DNA of 29,289 nt from Actinomortierella ambigua (GCA_016098155.1 JAAAJB010000450.1:1-29289); one strand, 5' to 3'; shown: positions 10,385 to 21,091, numbered from the stretch's first letter. Notes: generated by a model from the letters alone, not told the origin. Translations and numbers: made by a program.

Positions 10385-11274
10385 TTAATCGGTGAAGTAC
10401 TTGAGAGGGGTGTCCAGGTCCCAGACAGCATCATGAGGCTCGGTGTGGATGGAGTGGAAGTTGACCTTGCCAGTGTCGGCGTTCTTGTGGACACTACAAA
10501 ACATGGTCAAGAGATGGAGATGGTGGATGTGTGAGTAGATGAGATTGGTTCGATACTGCTCTCCTATTGTCTCTTTGTGTTTTTTTCCCACACTCTGCGT
10601 CACTTCCAAAATCTGCTCTTACCGAGCGTGGATGTATTTGGCGTTTCCAACGTGGATCTTGCCAAAGTAGTTACTAGCCATAGACAGCAAGAAAGAAAAA
10701 ATGATGGTCAATCTCTGCTGTCCGAGGAGAATGCAAAGTACCAATTGTTCGTGGGAAAAAGAGAAAAAGAGGTGTTCCTTACAGGCCATAGGAAACATCC
10801 TCAACGGCGTATTGGATAGGAGTGAACTCAGAGATGCGCTGCACTAGATAAAAAAAAATGGAAGAACCAAAAAGAAGTGTTAGGAGAGGAGGAGATGGGT
10901 GTGACGTTGGCAATGTTGTGCAAGAAAGAAGCGCGTGTGATGGTCTCTTTTCTCTTGTCACCCCCCCCCCAAGGACACTTTTGTTGCCCTACTACGCCAG
11001 GCATAGACAAAAGACGTACGCTCATCCATCATGTGTGTGCCGTGGTCGTGGTCGTGCTTGTTGGCCTTCATGACGGCCGCAAGAATCTCGTCCTTGCACG
11101 AGCGGAAAACTAGAAAAAGAGAAGGGAGAGGACGTGCGTGTGAGAAGAAAGTAGGTCATTGTTCCATATTTTGTTCATTCAGGGGATGATGAGAGATGAA
11201 GATGGCTTACTCTCAATGGCCTCCTCGTTAGCCTCCTGGACGGGGCCCATGTTGTTCTTGGTCTCGCTAGACAT
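10385..11274 (-). CDS. Stefin-like cystatin (cysteine protease inhibitor family), 5 exons
   Basis: Exons on the minus strand are 11274-11211, 11109-11020, 10843-10783, 10673-10623 and 10493-10385, with GT-AG introns of 101, 176, 109 and 129 nt in phases 1, 1, 2 and 2. The product is 124 residues with no signal peptide, so cytosolic like animal stefins. The stretch after FTPIQYAVE reads DVSYGLNYFGKIHVGNAKYI and continues HARVHK, with a C-terminal DTPLKYF. This parallels the stefin hairpin (QVVAG followed by NYF-K-HVG) and its terminal LTYF. An N-terminal Gly (MGPV) precedes the helix. The first-loop QVVAG is replaced by DVSYG, and a His/Asp-rich segment HDHDHGTHMMDE sits between helix and first strand. 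Members normally inhibit papain-like proteases by wedge insertion; whether this one does is untested. Assignment to the fold is fairly sure, activity is not. Confidence 0.82.
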
Positions 11275-11313
11275 GATGATGAATGTGTGTGTGTTGGGAA
11301 GATTGTGCAAAGT

Positions 11314-11333
11314 GAAGAAGAAGAAGAAGAAGA
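11314..11333. repeat. GAA/TTC trinucleotide tract
   Basis: Tandem gaa units lie just upstream of the cystatin start codon. On the mRNA strand this is a CTT-rich pyrimidine leader. Confidence 0.8.
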
Positions 11334-11769
11334 GGAAGGAGGAGAGGGGGAGAGGGTTTTGTTCCCCTCGGGGGACGAAAAAAAAAAGATGACAGCATGG
11401 TACATTTTTCATTGACTGAGCCCACCCCCCGCCCCAACGTCTCGTCCCTTCAACTCTGTTGACATGGATGTGTCTCTCCCAACTCTTCAGTTTGGTGGTG
11501 CCACTTCATGTTCTCTTTTGTGTCAAAACAGCGTATGGGACAATCCATGCTTCCCCAAGCTAGCTGTTCTGTCAAGCACAATGAAAGAAAAAAACGCGCG
11601 TTGACACGCGTTATTTCGCGACTAAAGAACCTCTGTCCGGTGGGTCCCAATCTCGATGTTGCCTCATTGGGTGGGCTGAGTCGGGCCGTCTGTCGGAGAA
11701 ATGGAGTTTCAGTGGAAACCATTGTTTCTTCAACGACTTTGGTGGCTGCTCTCATAACTGAAGTACATA

Positions 11770-11806
11770 GTAAACGCCTCGGCCTCCATTGGTTGTAAAC
11801 GCCTCG
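11770..11806. promoter_or_regulatory. Direct repeat GTAAACGCCTCG flanked by CCAAT cores
   Basis: Identical 12-mers lie at 11770-11781 and 11795-11806, 25 bp apart start to start. Each is followed within seven bases by a CCAAT core, first reversed then forward. The GTAAAC part matches a forkhead-type core. A role in expression of either flanking gene is inferred only from position. Confidence 0.4.
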
Positions 11807-12399
11807 CCAATGTTATGCTCCAGGGACAACTCCTGCTCCTGCTGCTCCTCCTCTTCTTACATATATGAAGCTGTGCATGAAACATTCCATGATGGGGTGA
11901 ACCAAGGCGCGAGGCCTATGTATGCGCCTATGATTTTCCTTCTCTCAACTCCTGGATGTCCCCTTGGCCATGCTCTCTCTCTCTCTCCCACTTGTCACTG
12001 TTGTTTAGGTGCGTTTTGTCTGCGAATAAAAAAGGGAGCTTTTGTCGAATAGTCCAGCCAAGGGGTGAAGATTCAGCTATGAAAATAGGCCGATTCTTTT
12101 GAAAAGGAAGCTCCTCTGGAGCCCTTTAGGGGAGTATCTCAACCGCCTCCGTTATTTTTCTTTTCAAATGCCTCTTCTCCTACTTGGGTTTTCTAGCCGG
12201 TGAGCTGCTGCACTTCCTTGGAACCCTTCGCACACCTTGTACTGGAACGTAACCTACTCTTGCCCGGAAAACCTCTCTTTGTGCTATTCACTCCTTCTTT
12301 TTCACTGTAGCACTATTTTCATTTCTCCTCTTCGCCACCTTGTCCACCGCTCGTTGTTCAAGACAGACAACATTGAAAAAAAAAAGTATATAGAAGGAG

Positions 12400-13682
12400 A
12401 TGGCCTTTAAATCATATTTCTTGATCGCTGTTGGTATCGCCTTGGCAACGCTCTGCGACCCAGCCCGTGCAGCCTGTTCAACTGCCCAGTATGTTTGACA
12501 TGGTCTTTCCTAAATGGTGGTGCCCAGTCTTCCTCAATACAACACACACGCACACACAATTCTCAATCTCTTGCAGCCAATCTCTTGCTCACCCTTCTTT
12601 CCGTCTATCCTCATGTCAGATACTCTCAATGCATTCACGAAACAAGATCACAGGCAACGATGTTGTGCTCAGGCACTGGTGTGTATTGCCACCTTGCAGC
12701 TCAAGACAACATGCTGGCGAGTATTTGTCAAAAGACATGTTCTGGCCAGCCACCTACTGAGCTCTGTGCGTTTACTATGTAAAAAAGATGTCAACACTGC
12801 TCTCCCTTCCTTCAGTGGACATGTCCCCGAATCTTGGAGCCTAACATTGTGTTTTCATATTTGACCTCAACAATGAAAAAAAAAATCGCAGATAGACGGT
12901 ACGATCGACTACAGAAGCTTCAACTACTGGCCACCATAACAACCACAGATACACAGGGGCTCGTCGAGGACAGGAAGGCTACTCTCTCTCTTCAGAAGCA
13001 ACAACAACCGCAACGATCCTTTCTCACACAGTCTTCAAGGAGAGCTGGAAACCAACCAAGGCCCAACTCTCCGGTAACACCGCCGTCGCCGCGCCTCCTC
13101 CTCTTCCGTCGATACGACCAATGGTCTGGTACCCCAGTGGCAGGTTCGGGAGCAGAAGTCTCGCATGACGATCATGATCACTCCTCCTCCTCTTCCTCCT
13201 CACCGGCAACGACGGCACCAGAGTCGGCCGGGACTGGTCAAGATTTCAACCCTCCTGCCCATCCATCGACCTCTGGGCCCATATCAAGTCCGCCCGCTCC
13301 AGCGCCGGATGTCGGGCCCGACGACTCGCCAGCGGTGCCGCCTCCGCCGCCACAGACGGCGCAGTCAGATGCGCCCAACTCGTCAGGAAGTCATGGGAAC
13401 GAGAGTGTGAATGGGGCCACGCCGCCTGGGTCGCCTTCGAATGTCCCTGTGGATGGACAGACAGTGTCGACATCAGGGCCGACGCAGGCGGAATCGGATG
13501 TTGACCACACCCCGGACGATCCACCGCAGTCGACAGGCGCGAATGCACAGACGCTACCGGCAACGCATCCGCGCGCGGTTTCGAATGCACTGTCGCAGGC
13601 GAGTTCTAGTCAGCTGAGTCAAGGTGGTCAGACGTCCAACCTAGCTGTCGCGGTTATCCTTTTGATGGCCATTTTGCTGTGA
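12400..13682 (+). CDS. Secreted Cys-rich, Ser/Pro-rich protein with probable GPI anchor; 3 exons (third boundary uncertain)
   Basis: Exon 1 (12400-12488) encodes a signal peptide (MAFKSYFLIAVGIALATL, then ARA/ACS). Exon 2 (12620-12765) continues in frame after a GTATGT donor. It gives a six-cysteine module C-x7-C-x11-C-x6-C-x12-C-x3-C, similar in style to small cysteine modules of fungal cell-surface proteins. Exon 3 is best started at 12892, the only noted acceptor that keeps the long frame. It encodes Ser/Thr/Pro-rich sequence ending in a hydrophobic tail (NLAVAVILLMAILL) typical of a GPI-anchoring signal. This model gives about 341 residues. The acceptor at 12892 follows an A run and lacks a pyrimidine tract. 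A stronger acceptor at 12816 would end the protein after about 88 residues. The first 70 residues of exon 3 are unusually basic, so a further intron or frame error there is possible. Confidence 0.6.
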
Positions 13683-13705
13683 TGTAATAACAGCTTTCTT
13701 TCGTA

Positions 13706-13711
13706 AATAAA
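13706..13711 (+). terminator. AATAAA polyadenylation signal
   Basis: A perfect AATAAA lies 24 nt after the stop of the GPI-type gene. It supports the open frame ending at 13682 as a real 3' exon. Confidence 0.55.
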
Positions 13712-13814
13712 ATGTCTTTATACAAAAAAAAAAAAAATATATAGGCCGTCGATATAGTCATCGGTGGATACATCTTTTTTTTTCAGTGACAACTCCATGT
13801 TTTTTTTCCCATGT

Positions 13815-15501
13815 TCAGCCTCCATATCCGTGGATAGGTCTTGGCGGAGGCAGATACCTAGTCTCGCCCCGAAAAAAAAAGTGAAGAAAGGCAAGACGAA
13901 GAACAACGAACAATAATGAGATTTCGAGAGCGTTGACAAGGGTCCCCCCCCCAAGCGAATTTCCTTTTTCATCACTTGAAACCTCCTCTCCCTCACCCCC
14001 ACTTACCGCGGATACGATCCAAGGTGGATGCACTTTTGAGAAAACTCTTGCAAGTTCTCCACGGCGCGGCGCACATTTTCCGTGTTTCCGGGCGCACCCT
14101 CGATATCGATGTAGGACACATACTCCCAGGGCGTGATGAGCGTGATGGTTCTCGAGGATGGGCGCGATTCGAGTTTGGTGATATTGATGTCCCGCAGGGC
14201 AAAGCACGACAGGATCCGGTGCAGGGCCCCCACCTGGTTCTTCATCACCACCGCAAAGGACGATTTGGGACTCATGTGCCGGTCTGGTTGTGCGATGGGA
14301 TGGCGCGACACGAGCCAGTACCGCGTAATGTTGTTGGGCGTGTGCTCGGACCCTAATACAACCAGACCGTTCATCTCGGCGGCTCGCTTGCCTGCGAGGG
14401 CAGCTCTAAAAAAGTAGTAAAGAGAAAGAGAGAGAGAAAGAAAGAAAAGAGGAAAACCAGGAGGTGGTGGAGACAGGGGAGGACAAGAAAAGGTGAGAGG
14501 GGAGGGGGGTGAGTCAGAATCTCTGTTGCAAGGAGGGGGGGGGGTGAACGAAAAAAAACCTTGGGCATGTGGGTTGAGTTCCACGGTCGTCGCAAAGTTT
14601 TAAATTCTTTCAACTCCGTGGGAAACATACACGCCTGGCTCATTTGAGCGTGCAATCTCCTCGGCAGCGGCAGCAGTATTGCTGGCAATGACGGCGCGGT
14701 ATCCATCGGGTAAGCTGTCCTCGAGGAAATCAGCACACTGTTCCAGTACCGCAGGATGCGAACGGATCTCCTTGATATCTATTCGGACAAAAAAAAAGTG
14801 GGATTGAAAGGAACAAAAAAAAAGTTAGGAGTCGACCCACCCTCCACCTCCTTCCCCTCTATTCGGCCGAAAAGGGTCATTAGTACCTTGCAAGGTAGTT
14901 CCTGGTCGGGCCAGGATGAGGTGTGTCTCGCTGCACTGGTATTCGCCGACGATCCATAGACGGGGCTCGCTATTGGTGAGCAACTCAAGGGTCGAGTGGA
15001 GTGTACCGGAGAGCGAGTTTTCGATCGGAACCAGCCCATGCATGACAATGCCACGCTGGATGGCGGCAAACAGCTAGTTTGTCGTTGGAATGAGGTGGCA
15101 AGTAAGTAGTCAGCACCTTTTTTTTTTTTTTGTTCATCGCAAGTTGTTGCACATGTACTACTCTGATGCGAATTGATGTAAAATGATACGAACGGGTGGA
15201 GTGGAGTGGAGTGATAAACTATGATGGTACCTCTCTGATGGTCTCGAACCCCACCGTCTTGAAGGAGTGCTCAGTGAAGGCTGGGTGGTTCTGAGTCAGC
15301 TCGAGGATGGCATCCTCAGCATAGGCACCTGGTGCACCCTATTGTTATTTTTTTTCCCATGGTATGGTATGGATAGAAGAGAAGATAGCGGCGGCATGAA
15401 TGGTTGATTATAAGCAGATCCGCGGGATCTCGCGAGTAAAAGGCTTGCTTGTTCTTTTCTCTCACTCTTCTCTTACGTACATGGAATCCAATGGTGTTCA
15501 T
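13815..15501 (-). CDS. PHA2: Prephenate dehydratase with C-terminal ACT domain, 6 exons
   Basis: Exons on the minus strand are 15501-15481, 15338-15231, 15073-14887, 14778-14631, 14405-14007 and 13857-13815, totalling 906 nt or 301 residues, the usual size for the monofunctional enzyme. It converts prephenate to phenylpyruvate in phenylalanine biosynthesis. Visible signatures are the N-terminal GAPGAYAEDA, the substrate-site VPIENSLSGT, and NNITRYW carrying the catalytic Thr of the TRF motif. The ACT regulatory domain has GALHRIL and ESRP and ends LGSYP. ACT domains of this family bind phenylalanine for feedback control; the GALHRIL and ESRP positions match that use. The first exon codes only seven residues and the last only 14 after the ACT domain (RYLPPPRPIHGYGG). 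All frames close exactly, which supports the model. Confidence 0.9.
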
Positions 15502-16363
15502 TATTGGTGTTGACTGGGTGGTTGGTTCGTGCGACTATGTGGTTGTCCTGAAAGAGGGTTACAAATAAAATAAAAAAAGGGCAAAGAAGGAAGAAAAGCG
15601 AGGGTCCTGAGGACAATTCAAAAAGGTGGCAGGACTGCCTTTTTCAGCTTCATTCCCCCCCTCGCTTGTTTCCCTTTCTCTCTTTTCCCCCTCCCCCCAC
15701 GATTTCATTTTATTTTTTTTTCCTGACAACCTATTCAACACACTTTCTTTCGTTCTGACAGACAGCTTTCCCCCTCCATCCTCTCCATGCTGTGACCCTC
15801 CCTCCCTCCCCCTTCCCATCTTCTACTTGTCATATCCTTTTCCCTCTCTTTCTCAACCCTACATCCATACTCCCCACCCTCTCCTTGCTGAAGCACCCAC
15901 CGTCAACACGTCCTGTCCTCTTGCTCTGTGTGTGTTTGTGTGTGCTTGGTGCACCAGTTGCCGCTGTGCATGCGTAGCTCCGAGACCCCGTCCCTCCAAC
16001 ATACCCCCCCCACTCTTTCCTTTCCAGCACCTCACTTGCTGTTTGGTAAGGCGCTCCCTCTTTCTCTTCCTCCCTTCTTCCTTTGCGACATGGATGTATG
16101 GCGACAATGCAGCCCACTGCGACAATTCCATTTGTGGTGGCAATAGAGCTGTGCTAACCTTGTCTGAATGAATTGCCGTGGATGGGGCTTCTTGTTTTTT
16201 TCGATGCACAGAATAGGGAGGCTCGATCTGCCCAAGAGTAGTAGTAGTAGTAGTAGTCGTAGTGCCCTTACCCTTCCTCTCTCCTTGCGACATTGATCGT
16301 TTCCCCTCAGGAGATTGAAGCGCGCACCCGCCGTCTTTTTCATTCTCCATCGCGTTGCTCCAA
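15502..16363. promoter_or_regulatory. Shared divergent upstream region (PHA2 / GATA-finger gene), pyrimidine-rich
   Basis: This lies between head-to-head start codons. The 15640-15870 part is strongly CT-rich on the plus strand, and 16236-16257 is a GTA trinucleotide repeat. A long open frame at 15626-16171 is pyrimidine-driven low complexity and I do not regard it as a gene. Confidence 0.45.
16236..16257. repeat. (AGT)n trinucleotide microsatellite
   Basis: About seven uninterrupted units lie upstream of the GATA-finger gene. Confidence 0.85.
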
Positions 16364-19300
16364 ATGAACACGATCCTGCCCAACTACCAACGCACCCATT
16401 CCAGCATGGCCAGCAGGAAGCGCGTGGCCGCCGAGGTCGCCAAGAAGCCCAAGCCTGTCTTCCCCACATCCCATTCTCCCCACCCTGCCTCCTCCAGCAA
16501 TGTCGAGCGCATGAGCATCGCCGACAGGTATGTCTGTTTGTCATGTTGGACGTTGTCTTTCTGTCTGTGTCTGCCTGCCTGTTTTGCTCTGTCTGTCTGT
16601 CTGTCGTATACAAACAACAAATCCCTCTCCACGCATCCTTTCCCCTCCTCCCCCTCTCCCTCTCCCCCTCCCTGTATTCTCTCTCTCTCTTTCTTCTCTC
16701 TCTCTCTTCTCTCTCTCTCTCCTACCCTCTCCTATTGAGACCTTGAATATCCCTGTCTGCAGGCAGGCAGATAGGCTGTATGCTTGTATATATGCGTGTG
16801 TGTGTGAACTGATGGATGCGTGCGTGCTCAATGTTGGTATTGACAACCCCTTTCCCTCTTTGTTGTTGTTGTTTTTTTCCTTTTTCTTATTCTCTCTTCT
16901 CTCTCTCTGTATGGGCTGACAATGCATCGTTGTTCATGACCCACATACAAACAACGTCTTTGTTTTCCCCACTTTGCATAAACCCTACTACGACTTTATC
17001 CAACTCAAGCGCCATCCTACGTGCCTCGTTGACACAGTCGCGCTACAACTGGACCCATAGTGCCTTTTCAAAGTTTACTCCCGAACCCGCTCCTCGCATT
17101 CCAGGCCAGCAGGGCAGTGGTAGTGGTGGCAAGCGATACATCTCCGAGGTCACTCCAGCAGGCGTCTACACTGTCTGTATCGGTCCCCACATGTTTTTCG
17201 AGACAAAGTTTTTCACCGTGTACACACCTCCACCACCGGCCCCACCAATAGCCACCCTTGCACCATCCAATGCTTCTACATCTGCCAGCACCTCATCGGC
17301 ACCAGCGGGGGCAGGAGCGACAGGAGCAGCAGCAGCAGCAACAGCAGCAGGAGCGTCGTCCAACAACACAGCCGTCTCCACGCCTACCGACCTACCATCC
17401 TCTCCCAGTCATGTGATCACAGGAGGCTCACCAGCCCCTGAGCGGGTGATCGAGCTGATCCTGGCCAGGACATCGACCCCAACCCCCTTTGAAGAAGAAG
17501 CCAAGGAGACGGATGGCGGCGCCAAGAGCCTCCCCAGCGAGCTGGCGGGACAACGCGAGCTTGAAACCACCTTGATGGAGAGCATTCACACCCTAGAGCC
17601 TGTTGTCATGGACAGCAACAAGAATAATTTCGCTCATGTCCATGGAATATCAGCATCATCGTCATCGGGAGGAATGGGGGCCAGTGGAGGGTGTGGCGGC
17701 GGAAGCGAAGTGTCGTCGCGTGCAGGCACGCCTGCGCTGGGCAGCAATAGTGGCGTCGGTGGTGGATCGTCAGGCAGCAAGCGGGCAGGCGGGTCGTCAT
17801 CAATGCTAGGGGGATCGCAGTCGTCTAGGCCGCCACGGCCAGAGCGGCAAGTGGCCTTTGAGTTTAAGGACAACCCAGGCCATCGATGGCTGTTCCCACA
17901 AGAGGCATCGGTCGATTTCACACCGGCAGGAGAAGGGGCCGAGTATGGCAAGGTGTCTGCGTCGTTTTGTTTACCGGTGTATGATGACCACAAGATGTCG
18001 ATCCCGCCGGGCCAAATGACGACGATGGTGATTGTGGGACCCAGTCAGAGCCTGTATGAGGGAATCCTAGCGGCAGTCAATGACCCGACAGTGACTTATA
18101 AGGCGCTCATGGACAAGATGAAGCAGATCCCGCCGCGGGCGTATCCAGAGTATCAGCTGCCTGTTGACTATCCAGATGAGAAGCTTGAGCCTCTGGGTCT
18201 CAAGAAACTGCCCGACCATAAGGTTGTACCCCTGGCGAGCCTGCAGCCATCCAAGCGCAAACCAGACGGACATGTAAGCATACTCTACATATTTTGGTGG
18301 GGGAGTGGAGGGGGGGAGCGAGATGTAACCCTGTCGTCCTTGGCCGTAAAGGGAGAGGGAAAGAGTAAGGGGGGTCCATGCACTCCCGCGCGGCTTGGGG
18401 AGAGATGGGTCGGGTTGGGTCATATGAGCAACTGGTTGGTAACGATCTATGAATAGTCTGATTTGTTGACCTTCACCACTCACCGCCCAACCTCTCATAC
18501 TATTATGCAACAAATAGCAAGAGATTCCGTCAGCCAAGCATAGGAGATCCAACAAGGCTGGCGCCGGATCCGAGGAGACCACCACGAGTCATCGACCTTC
18601 AGGATCACAAAGGAGGGGCATGACCTCCACTGGAGCACCGGCGGTAGCAGCAGCATCTTCATCATTAGCGTCAGCATCAACAGGAGCAACAGCCGCTGTA
18701 GCATTGCCTTCTACATCACCAGGCGTGATGACGTCCAATTCAGCATCATCTGTACCGCTTGCGAAGCGGTGTGTCTATTGTGGCTGCACAACAACACCGA
18801 TGTGGCGACGTGGACCGGCAGGGCCCAGCACGCTTTGCAATGCGTGCGGTGTCAAATGGAAAAATGGCAAGATCCTTCAGGAGACACCCAAACCGCCATC
18901 GGGCAAGTCTCGAGGGCAGCACTCTTCTACCTCTTCTTCGACAGCAGCAGTAGCTGCAGCGTCACTATCGTCATCTATTGGAGCTACATCATCTACCATG
19001 GCGTTACAGGCATCCTCATCAAGACCAGCGTCAACAACCTCCCACCCCACTGCTAGCACCACCCTGTCCAACACATTAGGTGGTACACTACCAGCGATCG
19101 GTGTTGCAGCTTCGGCATTGAAGAGGGGAGGAGGAGGAGGAGGGGCTGTTAGGGGAAATGGAGGAGCAGGTGGGCCGCAAAAGACAACAGTGGAAGCCGC
19201 TGCCGAATTGTTGAAAAACTTTGTGGAGGCCGTCAACAACCCTCGATCGAACGGAATGACCACCACCACGGCGGTCGGTGGCGGTGGACACTCAATGTCG

Positions 19301-21091
19301 CGGTCGTCGAGTACTCGTGGCAGCAACAGTGGCAGCAAACGTTCTTCAGGAGCAGGTGGTGCTGGCGGTTCTCACGTGCCCACATCCACCAAACGGGATG
19401 CTAGCCAAATGTCAGAAAACTCGGTAGCATCGGAAAGTGAAGGATCGCGGATTTCGGAGGCGGAGAAAATGGTGCCGGTCAAGAAACGGCATTCCTCCAG
19501 GGCACAAGCAGCAGTAGCTGCAGCTGTGGCGTCGTCCTCACCGACATCAGCATCAACATCGACATCAACACCAACATCGGCAGTGTCACAAGGAGCAGCC
19601 AAAGTGGCGCCGAGTGCCCAGACAGGCGAGCAGGGACCAAAGAATAGCAAGGGTAGTAGCAGTGGTTCAGTATCAGCCAAGGAGTCTGCTAAATCGACAA
19701 AGACCAACAATGCTGGCGTTCCAACAGCGTCAACACCAGCAGCATCGGCATCCACATCAGTAGCATCGACACCTGCAGCGACATCAGCTGCGCCGTCTGC
19801 ATCGCCGACCTCGAGCGCTGCGTCGCCAGCGACGACGGGGTCTGCTTTGACATCTGCGGCAACCTCACCGACCACACCGTCGGCGCCGACTGTTGCCGTC
19901 GTCACACCGACACCATCTTCGACATCCACGTCTGCCGCATCGACTCCTGCAGCAGGAGCAACAACTACCACCACCACTACCACAGCAACTACAACCATCA
20001 CACCCACAGCAACAACACCAACGTCCTCAAAGGGAAAGGCGTCGGCCTCCAAGGCGTCTCTTGCTTCTACAGGATCCAGCCGTGTTGCAGGAAGCAAAGC
20101 ACCAATGTCATCAACATCATCAGCGTCGTCGCCCTCATCGCTAGTGTCGGCATCTGCAGTGGCGGGAGCACGAGGTATGGCGACAAAGGCCAAGGCCAAT
20201 GGAACGACGACAACGGCCACAGGAGCAACAGCAACAACCACAACAACGACTACGTCGCCCTCATCCTCTCCATCATCATCATCATCATCAGCAACAACAG
20301 CATCGTCATCGATGCCGGGGACAACAACGACGCCTCGGCCATCGCCACCGACGTCGGCAGGAGCCAAGCTGGAGCTGTTAAAGGCGTTTGCGAGTTCGCC
20401 ACGGTATCAGATATCGTCGCATGCGGCGGTGGCGGTATCGACGATGAATCTTGCGGACGATGGGTTATCGTTGTTTGCGACGAAGAACCTGTACACGAAC
20501 AACACGGCGACGTTCCCGCTTCATTTCCCGACAATCTCGATTGCGTTTGGGCCAAACAATGCGTATTATACGTATCCGAACTGTGCAGTGATTCTGTATG
20601 AGAACCATTTCCAGATCAAGCTGATCCAAGCCGGGGAGCGGACGCAGATTGACGTATGGAAGGAAGGGATCGAGGGGACGGAGTTTCAGGTGGTGGATGT
20701 CGGCGATGGCGAGTCGATGATTGTCTTCCGGGCGGTCCTGCGGCAGTACATGACGCGGTTCGATAAGGAGTTGTTGAACCCCGATCGGAACGAGACGTTG
20801 ATTGTGTTTCGGTTTAGGGAACGCCTCGATGGCGGGGGCCCGCCCGTCAAGCCGTTGTTGGAGCAGTGGCTCACGACGGAAATCCCGGTGCCACCACCCA
20901 CTACAGCTACAGCTACAGCTACTACAGCTGCAACTACAACTACAACTACAGTGGCGGGGTCTTCTTCTTCGTCGCCCGCAGTGACTGCAGTGGCTCAGCA
21001 GCAACAGACGCCTTCCTCCAAGGCTTCACCGTCGTCCACCTCGACATCGCCATCGTCGTCGGTTGCCTCCACACCTGCCAAAGCTCCATAG
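16364..21091 (+). CDS. Large GATA-type zinc-finger protein (1333 aa), 3 exons
   Basis: Exons 16364-16527, 17010-18273 and 18518-21091 join with matching phases (2, then 0). The GATA finger at about residues 507-532 has CVYC, TPMWRRGPAGP and LCNACGVKW. Its 18-residue loop (C-x2-C-x18-C-x2-C) is the class shared by plant GATA factors and fungal White-Collar-2-like proteins. Before it lie two regions that look folded: an N-terminal block (RYISEVTPAGVYTVCIGPHM, then FFETKFFTVYTPP) and a block around HRWLFPQEASVDF to YPEYQLPVDYP. After the finger come about 450 residues of Ser/Thr/Ala low complexity. A conserved-looking beta-rich region of about 150 residues (NLYTNNTATFPLHFPTISIA through LIVFRFRE) follows. 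It is likely a nuclear DNA-binding regulator. I do not recognise the other regions. The first intron acceptor (17008-17009) is weak and is the least certain part. Confidence 0.8.
16528..17009 (+). other. Intron 1 of the GATA-finger gene (482 nt)
   Basis: It starts with gtatgt and holds long CT repeats (about 16678-16722). The acceptor at 17008-17009 (caactcaag) restores the frame (AG|C) but lacks a strong pyrimidine tract. Another acceptor downstream or a small extra exon cannot be excluded. Confidence 0.55.
16678..16722. repeat. (CT)n microsatellite
   Basis: A nearly pure CT dinucleotide tract with a few interruptions lies inside the first intron of the GATA-finger gene. Confidence 0.85.
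20269..20292 (+). repeat. TCA repeat coding polyserine
   Basis: A run of tca units encodes serines in the low-complexity linker of the GATA-finger protein. Confidence 0.8.

Larger units (their letters stand above)
11275..12399. promoter_or_regulatory. 1.1-kb shared divergent upstream region (cystatin / surface protein)
   Basis: Genes on both sides are transcribed away from this region. It holds a GAA/CTT tract (11314-11333), CG-rich palindromic motifs near 11593-11611 including ACGCGT, four CCAAT-box cores (11647-11651, 11666-11670 reversed, 11788-11792 reversed, 11807-11811) and a 12-bp direct repeat GTAAACGCCTCG. Open frames here lack protein-like composition. Confidence 0.5.

Noticed and set aside
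11450..11798. Overlapping ~100-codon frames on both strands in the cystatin/surface-protein intergenic region
   Set aside because: No motif, no splice or polyadenylation support, and the region carries promoter-like motifs instead.
15626..16171. 181-codon plus-strand frame upstream of the GATA-finger gene
   Set aside because: It is driven by pyrimidine-rich DNA (Leu/Ser/Pro/Phe only) in a divergent promoter/leader and joins nothing downstream.
19372..20367. 331-codon open frame on the minus strand inside the GATA-finger gene
   Set aside because: It is the complement of Ser/Thr/Ala codon repeats (all Val/Ala/Asp) and has no protein-like variety.
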